Part shown: positions 20,951-31,050 of the stretch, one piece after another
How the letters are laid out: every line of letters begins with the position of its first letter
Numbering within the stretch: position 1 is the stretch's first letter
NCBI GenBank assembly: GCA_015680685.1
Contig: MNCI01022264.1
Span: forward strand, 42,154-73,793
Direction: 5' to 3'
Length of the DNA: 31,640 nucleotides
Source: Gnetum montanum
Lineage: Eukaryota > Streptophyta > Gnetopsida > Gnetales > Gnetaceae
Program-made: the position numbers and the translations under genes
The notes under the pieces: model-generated
Seen by the model: the letters and a program-made list of their open reading frames with translations, nothing else
Database searches by the model: none
Told to the model about the DNA's origin: nothing

Positions 20951-21269
20951 TACTTTTGTTCTCCTTGTCGATTCTACTTTTCTCAAAGATGTTTTATCTC
21001 ATCAATGCAAGATGCACCCATTACAATTACAAATAGAAAATTTCTTAACTTAGTTAACTTATAAGAATATGAACAATATTACGATATTGTACAATACTTA
21101 CAAATTGGAGAAACTCTTGAAAATATATCTTATTCACAAAAGGACACTCTTTGTGAACATTCTAGATATTTTTGTATTATCAATCCTAGTATTTTATGTT
21201 GCATCTCCACATTAGGTGTTATTATATATTATATGAGACATGATGAAGTATAAAACTTGTTAGAATAGG

Positions 21270-22190
21270 TACATTCTAGCATATGTGAAGGTCATTTCCT
21301 TCATTTAGGATTACAATCTTTAGTAGCTTGTTTTATTTCCTTAAGTTATTGATGGTCTATGATGTCTAGGGATGTTCATATGATACTTAATATTTGTGAT
21401 ACATGTCAACATTATGGTATGCTTATTTATGTTTCATTTCAAAATCTTAGGATGCCTAAAATCATAAGATGTTTCCAAAAATGAGGGTTAGATCTCATAT
21501 GTTCTATTAATCCTCTATCATATTTAGGTCATCATTTTATTTTAATAGCTAATGAATGTTTTACTAAGTGGGTGAAAGATATTCCTTTAAGAATTGCAAC
21601 TTCTAAGTATGTTTTTCATTTTATTTTGGATCATATAATCATTGTCTTTGGTATTCCTTTCCATATCATGACTAATAATGGAGCTCAATTCAAGAGCAAA
21701 GAACTAGCCAAATTTTATGATGAAGAAAGATTACCTAGTTATTGTCATCTCCATAATACCCACAATGCAATGGGCAAGCCAAATCAACCAATAAATCCCT
21801 CATCCATTTGTTGAGAATCATAGTTGATAAATCATAATGCAACTAGCATACTTAGTTATTTCAAACACTTTGAATCTACCATACTATCTTCTAAATAAAA
21901 ATAAATTGAATGCCCTTCATGCTTACTTATGGATTATAATCTAGTTAATAGTGGATTTGGATATGCCTTCTCTTCATGTAGCCTTGAATAATTGGATGAT
22001 AAATGAAAAAAATGACATCATGCATTATGTCATCAAGTTTTATCTATTCCTATCTTGTTCTACTAGCTTTCTTCTACAACATACTATTGTGAGAATATTA
22101 ATTAGTGATGTACTTTATGCACCAAGCAATGAGTGTTCTACCATTTTCAACTCCATGTAAGGATGTGTTGAGTTTGAGTGGGACATGGAG
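21270..22190 (+). pseudogene. pol (INT): Integrase of copy D
   Basis: Integrase inserts the DNA copy into the genome. The N-terminal zinc motif is visible as EGHFLHLG...NICDTCQHYG (about 21285-21410). The core follows: GLDLICSINP keeps the first catalytic Asp; CFTKWVKDIPLRIATSKY; FGIPFHIMTNNGAQFKSKEL has Asn where the second Asp is expected; the third catalytic residue region reads NAMGKPNQ, with no Glu. Downstream, YHLLNKNKLNALHAY and DLDMPSLHVALNNW match the C-terminal part of Tat-like integrases. Inactive. Confidence 0.8.
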
Positions 22191-22241
22191 GAAATAAAAT
22201 CTATAAAGCATCAATAATCATTAGAGTATGGGATTTATTCA

Positions 22242-23120
22242 TGTCCCCCTTCTATGAAAATATAATTTAATTAATATAAAATAAGAAAAATATCTATCTT
22301 TAATTATTTAAAATAAAAGATTACAATAGGATTTTATAAAATCCATAAAATATTCAAAACCTCTTAATTCACTCAAACAATGTTGTAGAGTAAGAGGCTC
22401 TACAACTACACAATGGCTCTTCTTAATGTAAGAAATAATGAATAGAGAATCTCTTTTATAACCTGGAACTTAGATTCAAATTACACATAGGTGAATTCAT
22501 ACATATTGATCTTAGAGCTACAACCATACTTACACTCACTCAGTGTGCTCTATCATCCTCTTGTCAAGCTCTCATCAACTCAAGAGTTTTCATCAAGACT
22601 TCTATTCATACTTTGTCCTTCTTACAAGCATGAACAAAATAATATTTATTGACAATAAGGAGACAAGATACCTATAAAACTATTCTCAACTCAACCAAAG
22701 GATCTCATGTTATTTCCATCCTTTTCACATTATCTCCTGACTATTTTCATCTTCTTTATATTATTCCCAGATTAGAATAGTTAATTCCAAGATTTTCTTG
22801 ACTATACATGTTTCCTATGATCTTCTTGGGTTATCTTCTATCAAAATTTGACTTTTAGAAGAGATGTCTCCTAAGTGTGAAAGAAATCTCCTTTTTGTAG
22901 AAGAAATCTCCTTAGAGATGTCTCTTCCTTAACAAGATGTCTCCCCATAGAAGACTACTCTTCAAAGAAGGCATATCCTTTGTAATCAAGACATCTCCTA
23001 TCACACTCAAGTCTCAAACAAGATGCCTCATGGGATTTCAGGATGTATTTCTAGATATGAAAAGTTGAAAAAAATACATACATAGGAAAGAACAAGGGGA
23101 TCCAAAGAGGTGTCCCTACA
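22242..23120 (-). repeat. Probable 3' LTR of the chromovirus
   Basis: On the minus strand it would run TGTAGGGACACC... (23120) to ...GAAGGGGGACA (22242), with near-inverted ends. A TATA-like GTTATAAAAG lies at 22462-22453 on the minus strand. AGATGTCTC words cluster at 22863-23030, in what would be U3. No mate LTR or target duplication is available, so the ends are tentative. Confidence 0.45.
22453..22462 (-). promoter_or_regulatory. TATA-like box in the chromovirus LTR
   Basis: The minus strand reads GTTATAAAAG, oriented away from the chromodomain end, as expected for an LTR promoter of the minus-strand element. Confidence 0.35.
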
Positions 23121-23174
23121 CTAGCTAGCTTTTTGATTCTTTAAAAAGTGAACTCATGTGAATAAGGAAGTAGG

Positions 23175-23590
23175 GGTTAAAGTGATCCCCCACTCAGGAA
23201 GTTTAGTCTCATGAGCCCATATAGCATCATCTATAGATTGATATTTCCAATTGATTAAATATTCATGCCTCTTAACCCCGTAAGTACTACAAGCTTTCCT
23301 CCACTTGAGTACAATTACCTTGTTCTCTAGTGAAGTTTGGACTAATTAATGTCCCCCTTCAACTCATTGATGCTACACTATAAGGGCTCCTCAACAACTA
23401 GTCCATGATAGTGCACAAGATCTAAAACATTATAAACAAAATACATACCAACATCATTTGGTAAATCAATATCAAAATCATTATTATTAAAGTTAGCTTT
23501 AATCTCTAGAGGCTCCATCTTCTTAGATTTCAACTTGAAGAACTGAACACCTCTCAACCACTTGTTCTTCAAGTACACCCAAACCAAGTT
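23175..23590 (-). pseudogene. Integrase C-terminal module and chromodomain of the chromovirus
   Basis: The open part 23587-23378 reads LVWVYLKNKWLRGVQFFKL (first codon GTG... region), then KKMEPLEIKANFNNNDFDI (a GPY/F-like module with Glu-Pro for Gly-Pro) and VYNVLDLVHYHG. After a stop and a shift a second piece reads KVIVLKWRKACSTYGVKR, then HEYLINWKYQSIDDAIWAHE (about 23320-23210), which is the chromodomain core pattern E-Y-L-x-x-W-K...D-x-x-W. Chromodomains of chromoviruses bind modified histones and steer integration. Decayed. Confidence 0.75.
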
Positions 23591-24480
23591 ACCTATAGCA
23601 AAATTTAACTTTCATTAATCCTCATTCCTTTTAGAACTCTCTTTTCAATATTTTTCTTAATATTTTTTTCCTTATGCATGGAGATCCCTCATCTCTTGTA
23701 CAAAATTAGCACTAAGTTGAGCCTTAACATCAAAGCTCTTCAAGGTCTTCACCATCTTTGGATAGAATCCATACTTCACCTCAAATGGGCTTTTCCTAAT
23801 AGCAACAAGAAAAGAATTATTGTATGAAAACTTAGCATGACACAAAAAGTTTTACCACTTGTTTAGATATCCATCATATAAATACTCAATATGTCTAGTA
23901 AGGATTTATTTATCACCTCCATTTGGTCATTAGATTGTGAATGATGTACACTTGAAAAATTTAAATTTATTGATAAATTTTTGCAAAGGGATCTACAAAG
24001 TGACTTGTGAATTTGAAGTATCTAGCACTAAAAATATTCAAAGGAATTCCATGCAACTTCACAACATGTTAGAAAAACAAATTTGTAGCATGAGAAGCAT
24101 CACTCAGCTTCTTACATGGAATGAAGTATGTCATCTTGAAGAACCTATCAACAACAATAAAAATTGCATCATTTGCACTTTTGATTTTTATAATAACACT
24201 TACAAAATCCATAGACATGTTTTTCCATGGATCCTTGAGAATTGACAAAGATATATAATGTCCATCCACTTCTTTAACTCCTATAGATTTCTAATAAGTC
24301 AAACACTTCTTCATAAATTTTAAAACTTTAGTTATCATACTGAGCCAAAAATAGTGCCTACTCATAGGTTTCAATGTTTTATCCTTGCCCATGTGACTTG
24401 TCATGCGACTACAACGCTTTTTTCAAATACAATATTTTTTCTACAGTCATAATTAGGAATACATACCTTCCAATTTTGAA
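23591..24480 (-). pseudogene. pol (INT): Integrase core of the chromovirus
   Basis: The frame at 24269-24069 carries PWKNMSMDFVSVI (first catalytic Asp), IFIVVDRFFKMTYFIPCKKL and DASHATNLFF. It continues after a stop as VVKLHGIPLNIFSARYFKF, where the second catalytic Asp motif (normally S-D-R-D) is SARY, and HNLMTKW in place of the region with the third acidic residue. Near 23770-23690 KMVKTLKSFDVKAQLSANF and FVQEMRDLHA match the C-terminal stretch. Inactive. Confidence 0.78.
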
Positions 24481-24489
24481 TAATAGTTC

Positions 24490-25990
24490 ATCTTAAATAT
24501 GATAGTTCCTCCACTGATCTATCCTACTCAACAACAGCTCTTTGAGACTTCTCCAAACTTTCCAAAAATCAACATTATGCTTATAAAAATTAGCAAAATC
24601 ACCCATACCTTCCACATGAGGTATGTTGAAATCCACCACTAGTACCCTAAATAAAGCATCAACCACCACATTGGCTTTTCCACTTTTGTGCTTCAACACA
24701 AAATTGAGCTCTTGTGACTATGAAATCCACTTCATGTGCTTTGCAATCAACATTTTATGAGAGTTTAGAAATTAAATTGCTTTGTGGTCTATCATCACAA
24801 TAAACTTCTTAGGTAACAAGTAATGCCTTCAATGCTTGATTTCTTGAAGAATTGCATCCAACTACTTTTTATATATGCTATATTTTATTCCTTAACTCAT
24901 TTAACTTTTTTGAAAAGAAAGAAACATGCCTACTTTCTTGTGAAAGTATCCCACTGATGGTAAGTTCACTTACATTGACCTTCACCTAAAAAAGCTTTTG
25001 AAAATTTGGAATAGCAAGCACTAGTTCACTTGCAATTTTTTCTTTTAATAAGTTAAAGCTCCCTTGGGTTTCATTATTCCACTTGAATTGTTTATTTTTC
25101 TTCAAACATGAAAACACATGATATAGAATATCACTAAAATTTTTAATGAACCATTTATAAACACATGATAAACCAAGGAATGATCTTACCTCCCCAACAT
25201 TTGTAGGAGTTGGCCAATCCCTAATAATCTTCACCTTGGTAGCTTTCATCCAAATTTGACTTTTAGAAACCACATGACCCAAATATGCAATTTTCCTCTT
25301 GAAGAAATGACTTTTCTTTATATTAATTACCAATTATGCATTCTCTAACTTAATACACAACATCTTCAAGTAATGGAAGTGCTCTTCCTTATTATATTAT
25401 AGCTTATTATAGCTGTATATCAAAATATCATAAGAAAGACAATATAATATTTACCAATCAAGTCCTTTAATACATCATGCATCAATATCAAGAATGTAGG
25501 GATCACATTCATAAGCCCAAATAGCATTATTAACAACTTAAAAAATCCATCTAGTGTCTTAAAAGCTATCTGTCATTCATCACTAGACCTAGTTTTTATG
25601 TGATGGTAACCACTCTTCAAATCAATTTTGCTAAAAAATTCAACATTAGTAAGGACATCAAGGACATCATCCATCCTTTAAATAGGAAACATGTATCTCA
25701 CTATTATCCTATTAAATACCCTAGAATCAATACACATCCTTAATTTATCAATATCCTTCTTTGATACTAGCATTTCTAGAATTGAACAAAGTAAATGGAT
25801 TTCCTTGCAAATCCTTTTTCAAGTAACTTCTTTACTTGCCTTCATAATTTAGCTGAATAATTTGATGCCATTTAGTAAGCTATCACACTTGGAATGGTAG
25901 CATCAAGAATAAAATCAATTTTATGTTGTACATTCTTCATTGGTGGTAATCTATCCAATTCCCTCTTGAACACCTTGGAAAATTTCTCCT
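24490..25990 (-). pseudogene. pol (RT-RH): Reverse transcriptase-RNase H of the chromovirus
   Basis: Minus-strand motifs in order: ELDRLPPMKNVQHKIDFIL (about 25965-25905); RMCIDSRVFNRIIVRYMFPI (25740-25681); DDVLDVL, then FFSKIDLKSGYHHIKTRS (motif A with its Asp); IAFKTLDGFFKLLIMLFGLM (motif B region); the F-D-D box is reduced to SYDILIYS after a small deletion; then the longest open piece, 25333-24986, with NIKKSHFFKRKIAYLGHVVS, RDWPTPTNVGEVRSFLGLS and LVLAIPNFQKLF. RNase H remnants run to MLKHKSGKANVVVDAL at 24699-24650. Stops lie at many positions. Confidence 0.85.
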
Positions 25991-26189
25991 TCATGCCTAG
26001 CGCAAATGTTGGGAGTTAAGCTTGCACATCATCATTGTTAGTAGAAACTATTGTCACAACAACAAAACCAAAACCTATTTTTTCATGTTTCGTAATATAT
26101 TTCCTCTATCCTAGAAGCATTAAGTAAGCTTTGCTACCTCACTTATTTAGTTGTCATGGGAATCAACTCATGGATTATATTAGATCATG

Positions 26190-26640
26190 CTACATTCCAT
26201 ATATTTCTTACTTAATAAAACTAAGCACCATTGTCAAAATTCCAAGGTATACCAATAATTACATCAACATAATCTACTGAAATCACATCCCACTTTACAA
26301 CATCATGAAAACCTTAGATTTTAAATTTCAAAGTATATTGTTCCCTCATCTCTTGGAAAAAGTCTCTAGACAAACAATGCACTTTATAGGGTGTAGGATG
26401 AGAATTAGTTAATAAATCCAATCTAGCAATTGCCCTAGAAGAAATAAAATTTTCTTAGGCTCTCCCATCAATTAAAACATGAATCCATTCCCTACCAATT
26501 AAACATATAGTCCCAATTTGAAGCAAAAATTTTCCATTAGAATGATATCCTCTATTCATATTCCCCATGAATGGACAAGAATTTAAGTCAGAAAATTCCT
26601 TAATTTTTGAGGCATTAGGATCGCCTCTCTAAAGATCCTA
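26190..26640 (-). pseudogene. pro: Protease region of the chromovirus
   Basis: Minus-strand HVLIDGRA-stop-ENFISS (about 26490-26440) sits where chromovirus proteases have D-G-G-S-C. ARLDLLTNSHPTPYKVHCLS follows, then WDVISVDYVDVIIGIPWNFD (about 26300-26230), matching the final I-L-G-R-P-W strand with R lost. Upstream residues NSCPFMGNMNRGYHSNGK belong to the gag-protease spacer. No zinc knuckle is visible before the element breaks off near 26650. Confidence 0.68.
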
Positions 26641-26674
26641 GCTAGATGTCTCCTCCACCTTCATTATTTGTACA

Positions 26675-27736
26675 TATTTATAAAACACCTCAAGAAAATT
26701 TATGGGACAAACAAAGAGCCTGGTAACTAAAATCTGCATTGTAATTTGATAGAGATTCAAGAGTAGAAATAATTGCCTTGTATCCCCATCAAAAATCCTA
26801 TCATGTAGCCTTATTTTGGTAATAATATTAGACTATTTTAATATGTAAAGTAAAATTTACAACCCACACATTGTGAATTTCATTTATGCCAGCATCTGTT
26901 GGCTAAAATGCCAAATATGCTGCCAAATTCCACAACAAAAGCCAAAAATTCTAGTAGTCCATACGCTACAATTCGAGATTTAAAAAGTGTCAAAACCCTA
27001 GTGTTTCAAGCCCAAAAAAGCTAAAAATGCTGGTGGTTCATATGCTACACATTTAGGCCATAAAAAATAAAAACATTGTAGAGAATGTTTTAAAATTTTC
27101 AAGAATCAAATCAATGGAGAATTGGTAAATTAATGACTTATTTAAACAAAAATTTATACTATTTTCAAAATCCTTTTTGGCACATTGAAAGAGGATCTTT
27201 TGAAAACCTTTGAAAACACATTACAAAGAAAAATATTTTAGTAGATTATAGGCAGAGAGACTGTGTGGTTCTTATATCTTTGAAGATACTACAAAACTTG
27301 AGACCTTTTGGTGTACAATGGAGATCTAAAGGCCCAAGTAGTCATACCCTTAGCATAGATGAAGAACTTATTTAAAGAAAATTGTGCAAGCTAGAAGTAC
27401 ATGGAAGGATTGCAAGACACACACTACCCATCCATGCTTCAAATCCTCAATAGTTATTTATATAACATTTTCATATTCATATTCACTCACTCTGTATTTT
27501 CTCATTATTATTAATATAAATGTTTGTAGTTCATTCTGGCCACATTTTTTCCATTATTTTTACCATTTCTTATTTTTGTTTATTTGCATTAGGTAACAAA
27601 ATTTTTGAACTTCTTATGTAATTGGCAAGATTGCCTAAGGTAACCCATATCCTTTTGAGGCATGTGGAGATTGGGGTTAAAATTGTTATGCATTGAGATC
27701 TTTGGTTTTTCAGCATCAAATTTTTTATTCCTTATA
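26675..27736 (+). repeat. 5' LTR of copy G
   Basis: Collinear with 7040-8024 over about 1 kb. Its U5 end (CAGCATCAAATTTTTTATTC then CTTATA) aligns with LTR A (CAGCTACCAACGTTTTCTAT then CGTTACA). The left end is uncertain: sequence before AAACACCTC (26679) does not align with the start of the 6969 LTR. A short plus frame at 27384-27596 within it is not a gene. Confidence 0.68.
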
Positions 27737-27742
27737 GTTTTG

Positions 27743-27760
27743 TGGTGTTAGGAGGACCTC
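27743..27760 (+). other. Degraded primer-binding site of copy G
   Basis: TGGTGTTAGGAGGACCTC, six bases after the LTR end. It lines up with TGGCGCTAGAAGGAGGGCC in copy A, with C-to-T changes in both GC dinucleotides. Confidence 0.55.
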
Positions 27761-28107
27761 TGACTAACTTCTTCATCTAAAAATTTATTTATAAACTTTT
27801 ATCTACCTATTTCTGCATTGTGACAATAGCATGTTTGGAAAAACAAAAATCATTTTGGATTTTTCTATAATCCAATGTTCACACCATAGCCAGTTTTACC
27901 TATATACCTACAAAAAATTAATTTTTGCAATTGTAGTGCACATTGTTGTCCTTTCTTTTTTCACTTGAAACTTTACAACAAAAACCATTATTTTTACTAT
28001 TGTCATTTGAAGTGTTTTCCCTACTCTTGTTTTTACACACACTAAACATTTTCTAATTTTTTATCTACCTTATATGCTAGAAAACATTGTTGGTTTAGTT
28101 GCAGTTG

Positions 28108-28394
28108 TAGTTTCACACACTATAGCTTCACATGCTATAGCTTTATATGCTACAAGTTCAACATGATATATTTCCACATGTCATAGCTTCACACACCATA
28201 GCTCCACATGCTATAGCCTGACATGCTATATCTTCACATGCTATAGGTTCACATGTCATAGCTTCATACACTATAGCCTTACACACTATAGCTACACATG
28301 CTATAGATTTATATAATGCAACTTCTACATGCTATAGCTCCACACACCATAGATTCACCTGCTATAGCCTCACACACTATAACTTTACATGCTA
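28108..28394 (+). repeat. 15-bp minisatellite in the leader of copy G
   Basis: About 19 units of TAGCTTCACATGCTA with variants (ACACACTA, ATGTCA, TCCACACACCA). Most are exactly 15 bp; three are 14, 16 or 17. It starts after GCAGTTG and ends before TGAAGTGTCACACAA. The remaining leader (27761-28107 and 28395-28580) is AT-rich without a recognisable gene. Confidence 0.88.
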
Positions 28395-28579
28395 TGAAGT
28401 GTCACACAATTCAAGCTTATACACTATAAGCTACAACTTTTTAAAAACATTAAAATCTCTACCATATTTGAAAAATACCTTGTCTTTCTACTATTTATGC
28501 TTGTTCAGTCCTTGACTATTCTACCACACAACATCATCCATATAATCTTAAAACTAGGAAGGTATTCCCATTTATGATC

Positions 28580-31050
28580 CTAAGGATAGAGCATAGACAA
28601 TCCGTCATATGACTAGGAATAGACCTAGCCTACATTAACATTAACGAAGAATACTACCACTTTATTTGTGCAAAAATCCAAGCTAGTTTTCTTATGCCAC
28701 ACATGGAATCAAAATTGAAACATCAGTTTGAGATTATTCACAAAAATGAGAAATAGTATATTTCCTCTTCATTTCATATGTGAATGTTAGTACAACTAGT
28801 GGATATAGATGAAGTAAGTGAGGAAGTTAGTTTTGATCAGAACCAAGATGACCAAGATGAGTTTGAAGCTTATTTTGAGATAGTTACTTACTTTAAGAAC
28901 CATTTACAGTAATATGTCCATGAAGTCACCATTCCCAACTCTATACCTCCCATGTTAGTAATAAACCAAGAATCGCTTGTAACCTCTATGAATCAACTTT
29001 CTCAACCCACCTCCTTAGTTGCTTCCATGTTTACCTCAACATCTTTTGTTAAAGAACACCAATCTAAACCAACTTTCCACTTTGGCCCCCTATTTACATC
29101 CATTCCTTTTGAAACCTAGTCTCATTTTGCGTGACCATCACTAGTGGTATCTTCCACACTACCTTCTTTTGTCATCCCAGTAGGCCCCTCTTCAAGATCC
29201 AAAGTCTCACAAGCCTCTTATATCCCCTTCATTCCCTTCATTTTGCATGTTCTAGTTCAAACATCCTTCTCCCTATTCAACCTCCATGCAATGATGATCA
29301 CGCAACCTCTCTAATAGATACCAATGTTAATTGCATAGTCTCAAGCCACTCAACCTCCTCTCAAACCATCAGTACAAATCTCATAGCCTATAGGAGTACT
29401 CCAAGGCCTAGATTAAGCATTTCAAGTGATATAGAACCTCACTGAAGAGTTATAGAAGATTAAAGCTAGCATCATTCATATGATAAAGATTATGGAATTT
29501 TACTAAGATGATTCCATCAACCCTATCGTCTTCCATATAACTCTTCCTATGAGCAGCCCAATCCCCCAGTTTACCCAATGCAACAATGAGGACAATCCTA
29601 ACACTTATCTCATTACTTTCTATTTTGAGTACCTATTGTTACAAGCTTGGCCGCATATAGTGATGTGCATCTTCCTGATGTCTTTGAGTGGAAAAACCTT
29701 AAATTGGTACCATGAACTAGCCAGAGGCTCAATTACCTCTCTAGATGACTTAATTACACAATTTATTAACCATTTGAAGTGTAACTTGAAGCCCCATACA
29801 ATATTAGATCAACTTATGAAAGTAAAATAGGGACCCCTTGAACCTATCTAAAAGCTCATACAAAGATGAAATGCTTTCCTTAATGAAATCCCTAAATCCA
29901 TCTTTGAAATGCATCTTTTGGTCATCTTCAAGGGGGTCATTAATGATTTTATCAAATCTAAGCTTTACTATTTAGAATCTTGGTCATTTAGTCAAACCCT
30001 TTTCCAAACCAAAGACAGAAGATGTTGCAAAAGCTAGTGATAACCTACATCACATAGCATATAAGAAAAAACAAAAAAGAAGGAACAGGGAGAAAACTAA
30101 GCCAACACAAGTAACTGTGACTATAATAACAAAAGAGCCAAAACAAGTAGAAAGACAAAAATCACCACCATGTAACACATCTTCTGATCCATCATAACCA
30201 TCTACATCATATACTCCCAACCAACCAAGATCAAATTTTGAGCACAAGAATAGGACTAGGTATGGTAAGTTGCCTATGAAACCTTCTAAGCTTCTAGAAC
30301 AGTTACCTAAAGACAACAAAATTTAACATAAGAAAATGTCCAAGCATGCTTGTAAGAGGCATGATCATCTATATGATATAGTTAGAGATCCAATAGTGAT
30401 AACCAAAGACAATCCAAAACTATCGAAGTACCAATTTTTACCTAGAATTAAAAGATAATCAACCAAGAAAAGATGGTGTTGAATAAGGCCAACTCTCCAA
30501 ACACCACCAATAACTCTCATATCATCACCACAACTATGAAAAAAACAACATGTCCTTGAACCAAAGACTAAGCTCATTGAAGATAGCCAACAACAAATGT
30601 CTTAGAGATAAGTTGACCCACCAGAACCTACATCAAGATTAGCTCCATCCATGAACAAAGGATCCAATCAACATCCATTGAAGCATGAGCCAATATTTCT
30701 AGGAAGAATTGAGGAAATTAAGAATAATAAGTCCTAAAAATCACATGCCAAGAAAATGAATTTCCTTAGAACCATGAAACAATAAAAATGGTCCCTGAAA
30801 CAAAAGAACACATCATTGAAGCTATATGACCTAGTCATGACCTATCCTGCTCATAACAATGCACTTGCTCAAATGTTGACTTCTATCCTTATGAGTGAAG
30901 ACATATCTTTTAACAAAGAATCCATTCATCCTGTCATTGAGAAAACCTATCTTAGGAAGGAAAAACATCAATCCAAGCTCACCTTTCATGACAAAAAAGT
31001 GAAGATGAACTTAAAAAAAGTGCTATTTGCTCCTCTCCCCATTACCATAC
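28580..31050 (+). pseudogene. gag: gag (to pre-protease) of Tat-like copy G
   Basis: Segments match copy A in order: EEYYHFICAKIQASF (about 28648-28695) against EEYNFI...IKIQARL; Pro/Ser/Thr-rich middle (28920-29445); core frame 29549-29830 with CNNEDNPNTYLITFYFEYLL, MSLSGKTLNWY and SITSLDDLITQFINHLK; then GPLEPI-stop-KLIQR-stop-NAFLNEI and FKGVINDFIKSKLYYL (to about 29975). Further on, YGKLPMKPSKLLEQLPKDN (30255-30315), FLGRIEEIKNN (about 30697) and LKQKNTSLKLYDLVMT (30798-30845). Two of the stops (TAG, TAA) stand at Gln codons of copy A and a TGA stands at its Trp codon. The finger region of copy A has no clear counterpart. Confidence 0.78.

Larger units (their letters stand above)
6969..22190 (+). 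mobile_element. Old Tat-like Ty3/gypsy element, copy D, interrupted at 9990-15634
   Basis: Remnants appear in normal order on the plus strand: LTR (6969-8024), leader, gag N-part (about 9421-9984), then after the inserted element gag (15640-17205), protease (about 17560-18000), RT-RNase H (19345-20300), a second RNase H (20570-20950) and integrase (21270-22190). Without the 5.6-kb insertion the length is about 9.6 kb, reasonable for this lineage. Every domain has stops or frameshifts. No 3' LTR was found before the chromovirus at 22242. That the LTR at 6969 belongs to this copy is inferred from order and strand. Confidence 0.65.
22242..26640 (-). mobile_element. Chromovirus (Ty3/gypsy with chromodomain), 5'-truncated
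   Basis: Minus-strand order: protease (about 26500-26200), RT (25990-25330), RNase H (to about 24490), integrase (24480-23590), GPY/F-like C-terminal module (23587-23378), chromodomain (about 23345-23175), then a probable 3' LTR (23120-22242). Gag and the 5' LTR are missing: the Tat-like LTR of copy G begins right where gag should start, so the chromovirus was probably split or truncated by that insertion. All domains carry stops or frameshifts. Confidence 0.8.

Noticed and set aside
29131-29445. 104-codon Ser/Thr/Pro-rich frame as an independent gene
   Set aside because: It sits between two gag segments of copy G, where copy A has its Pro/Gln-rich spacer, so it is the decayed gag spacer.
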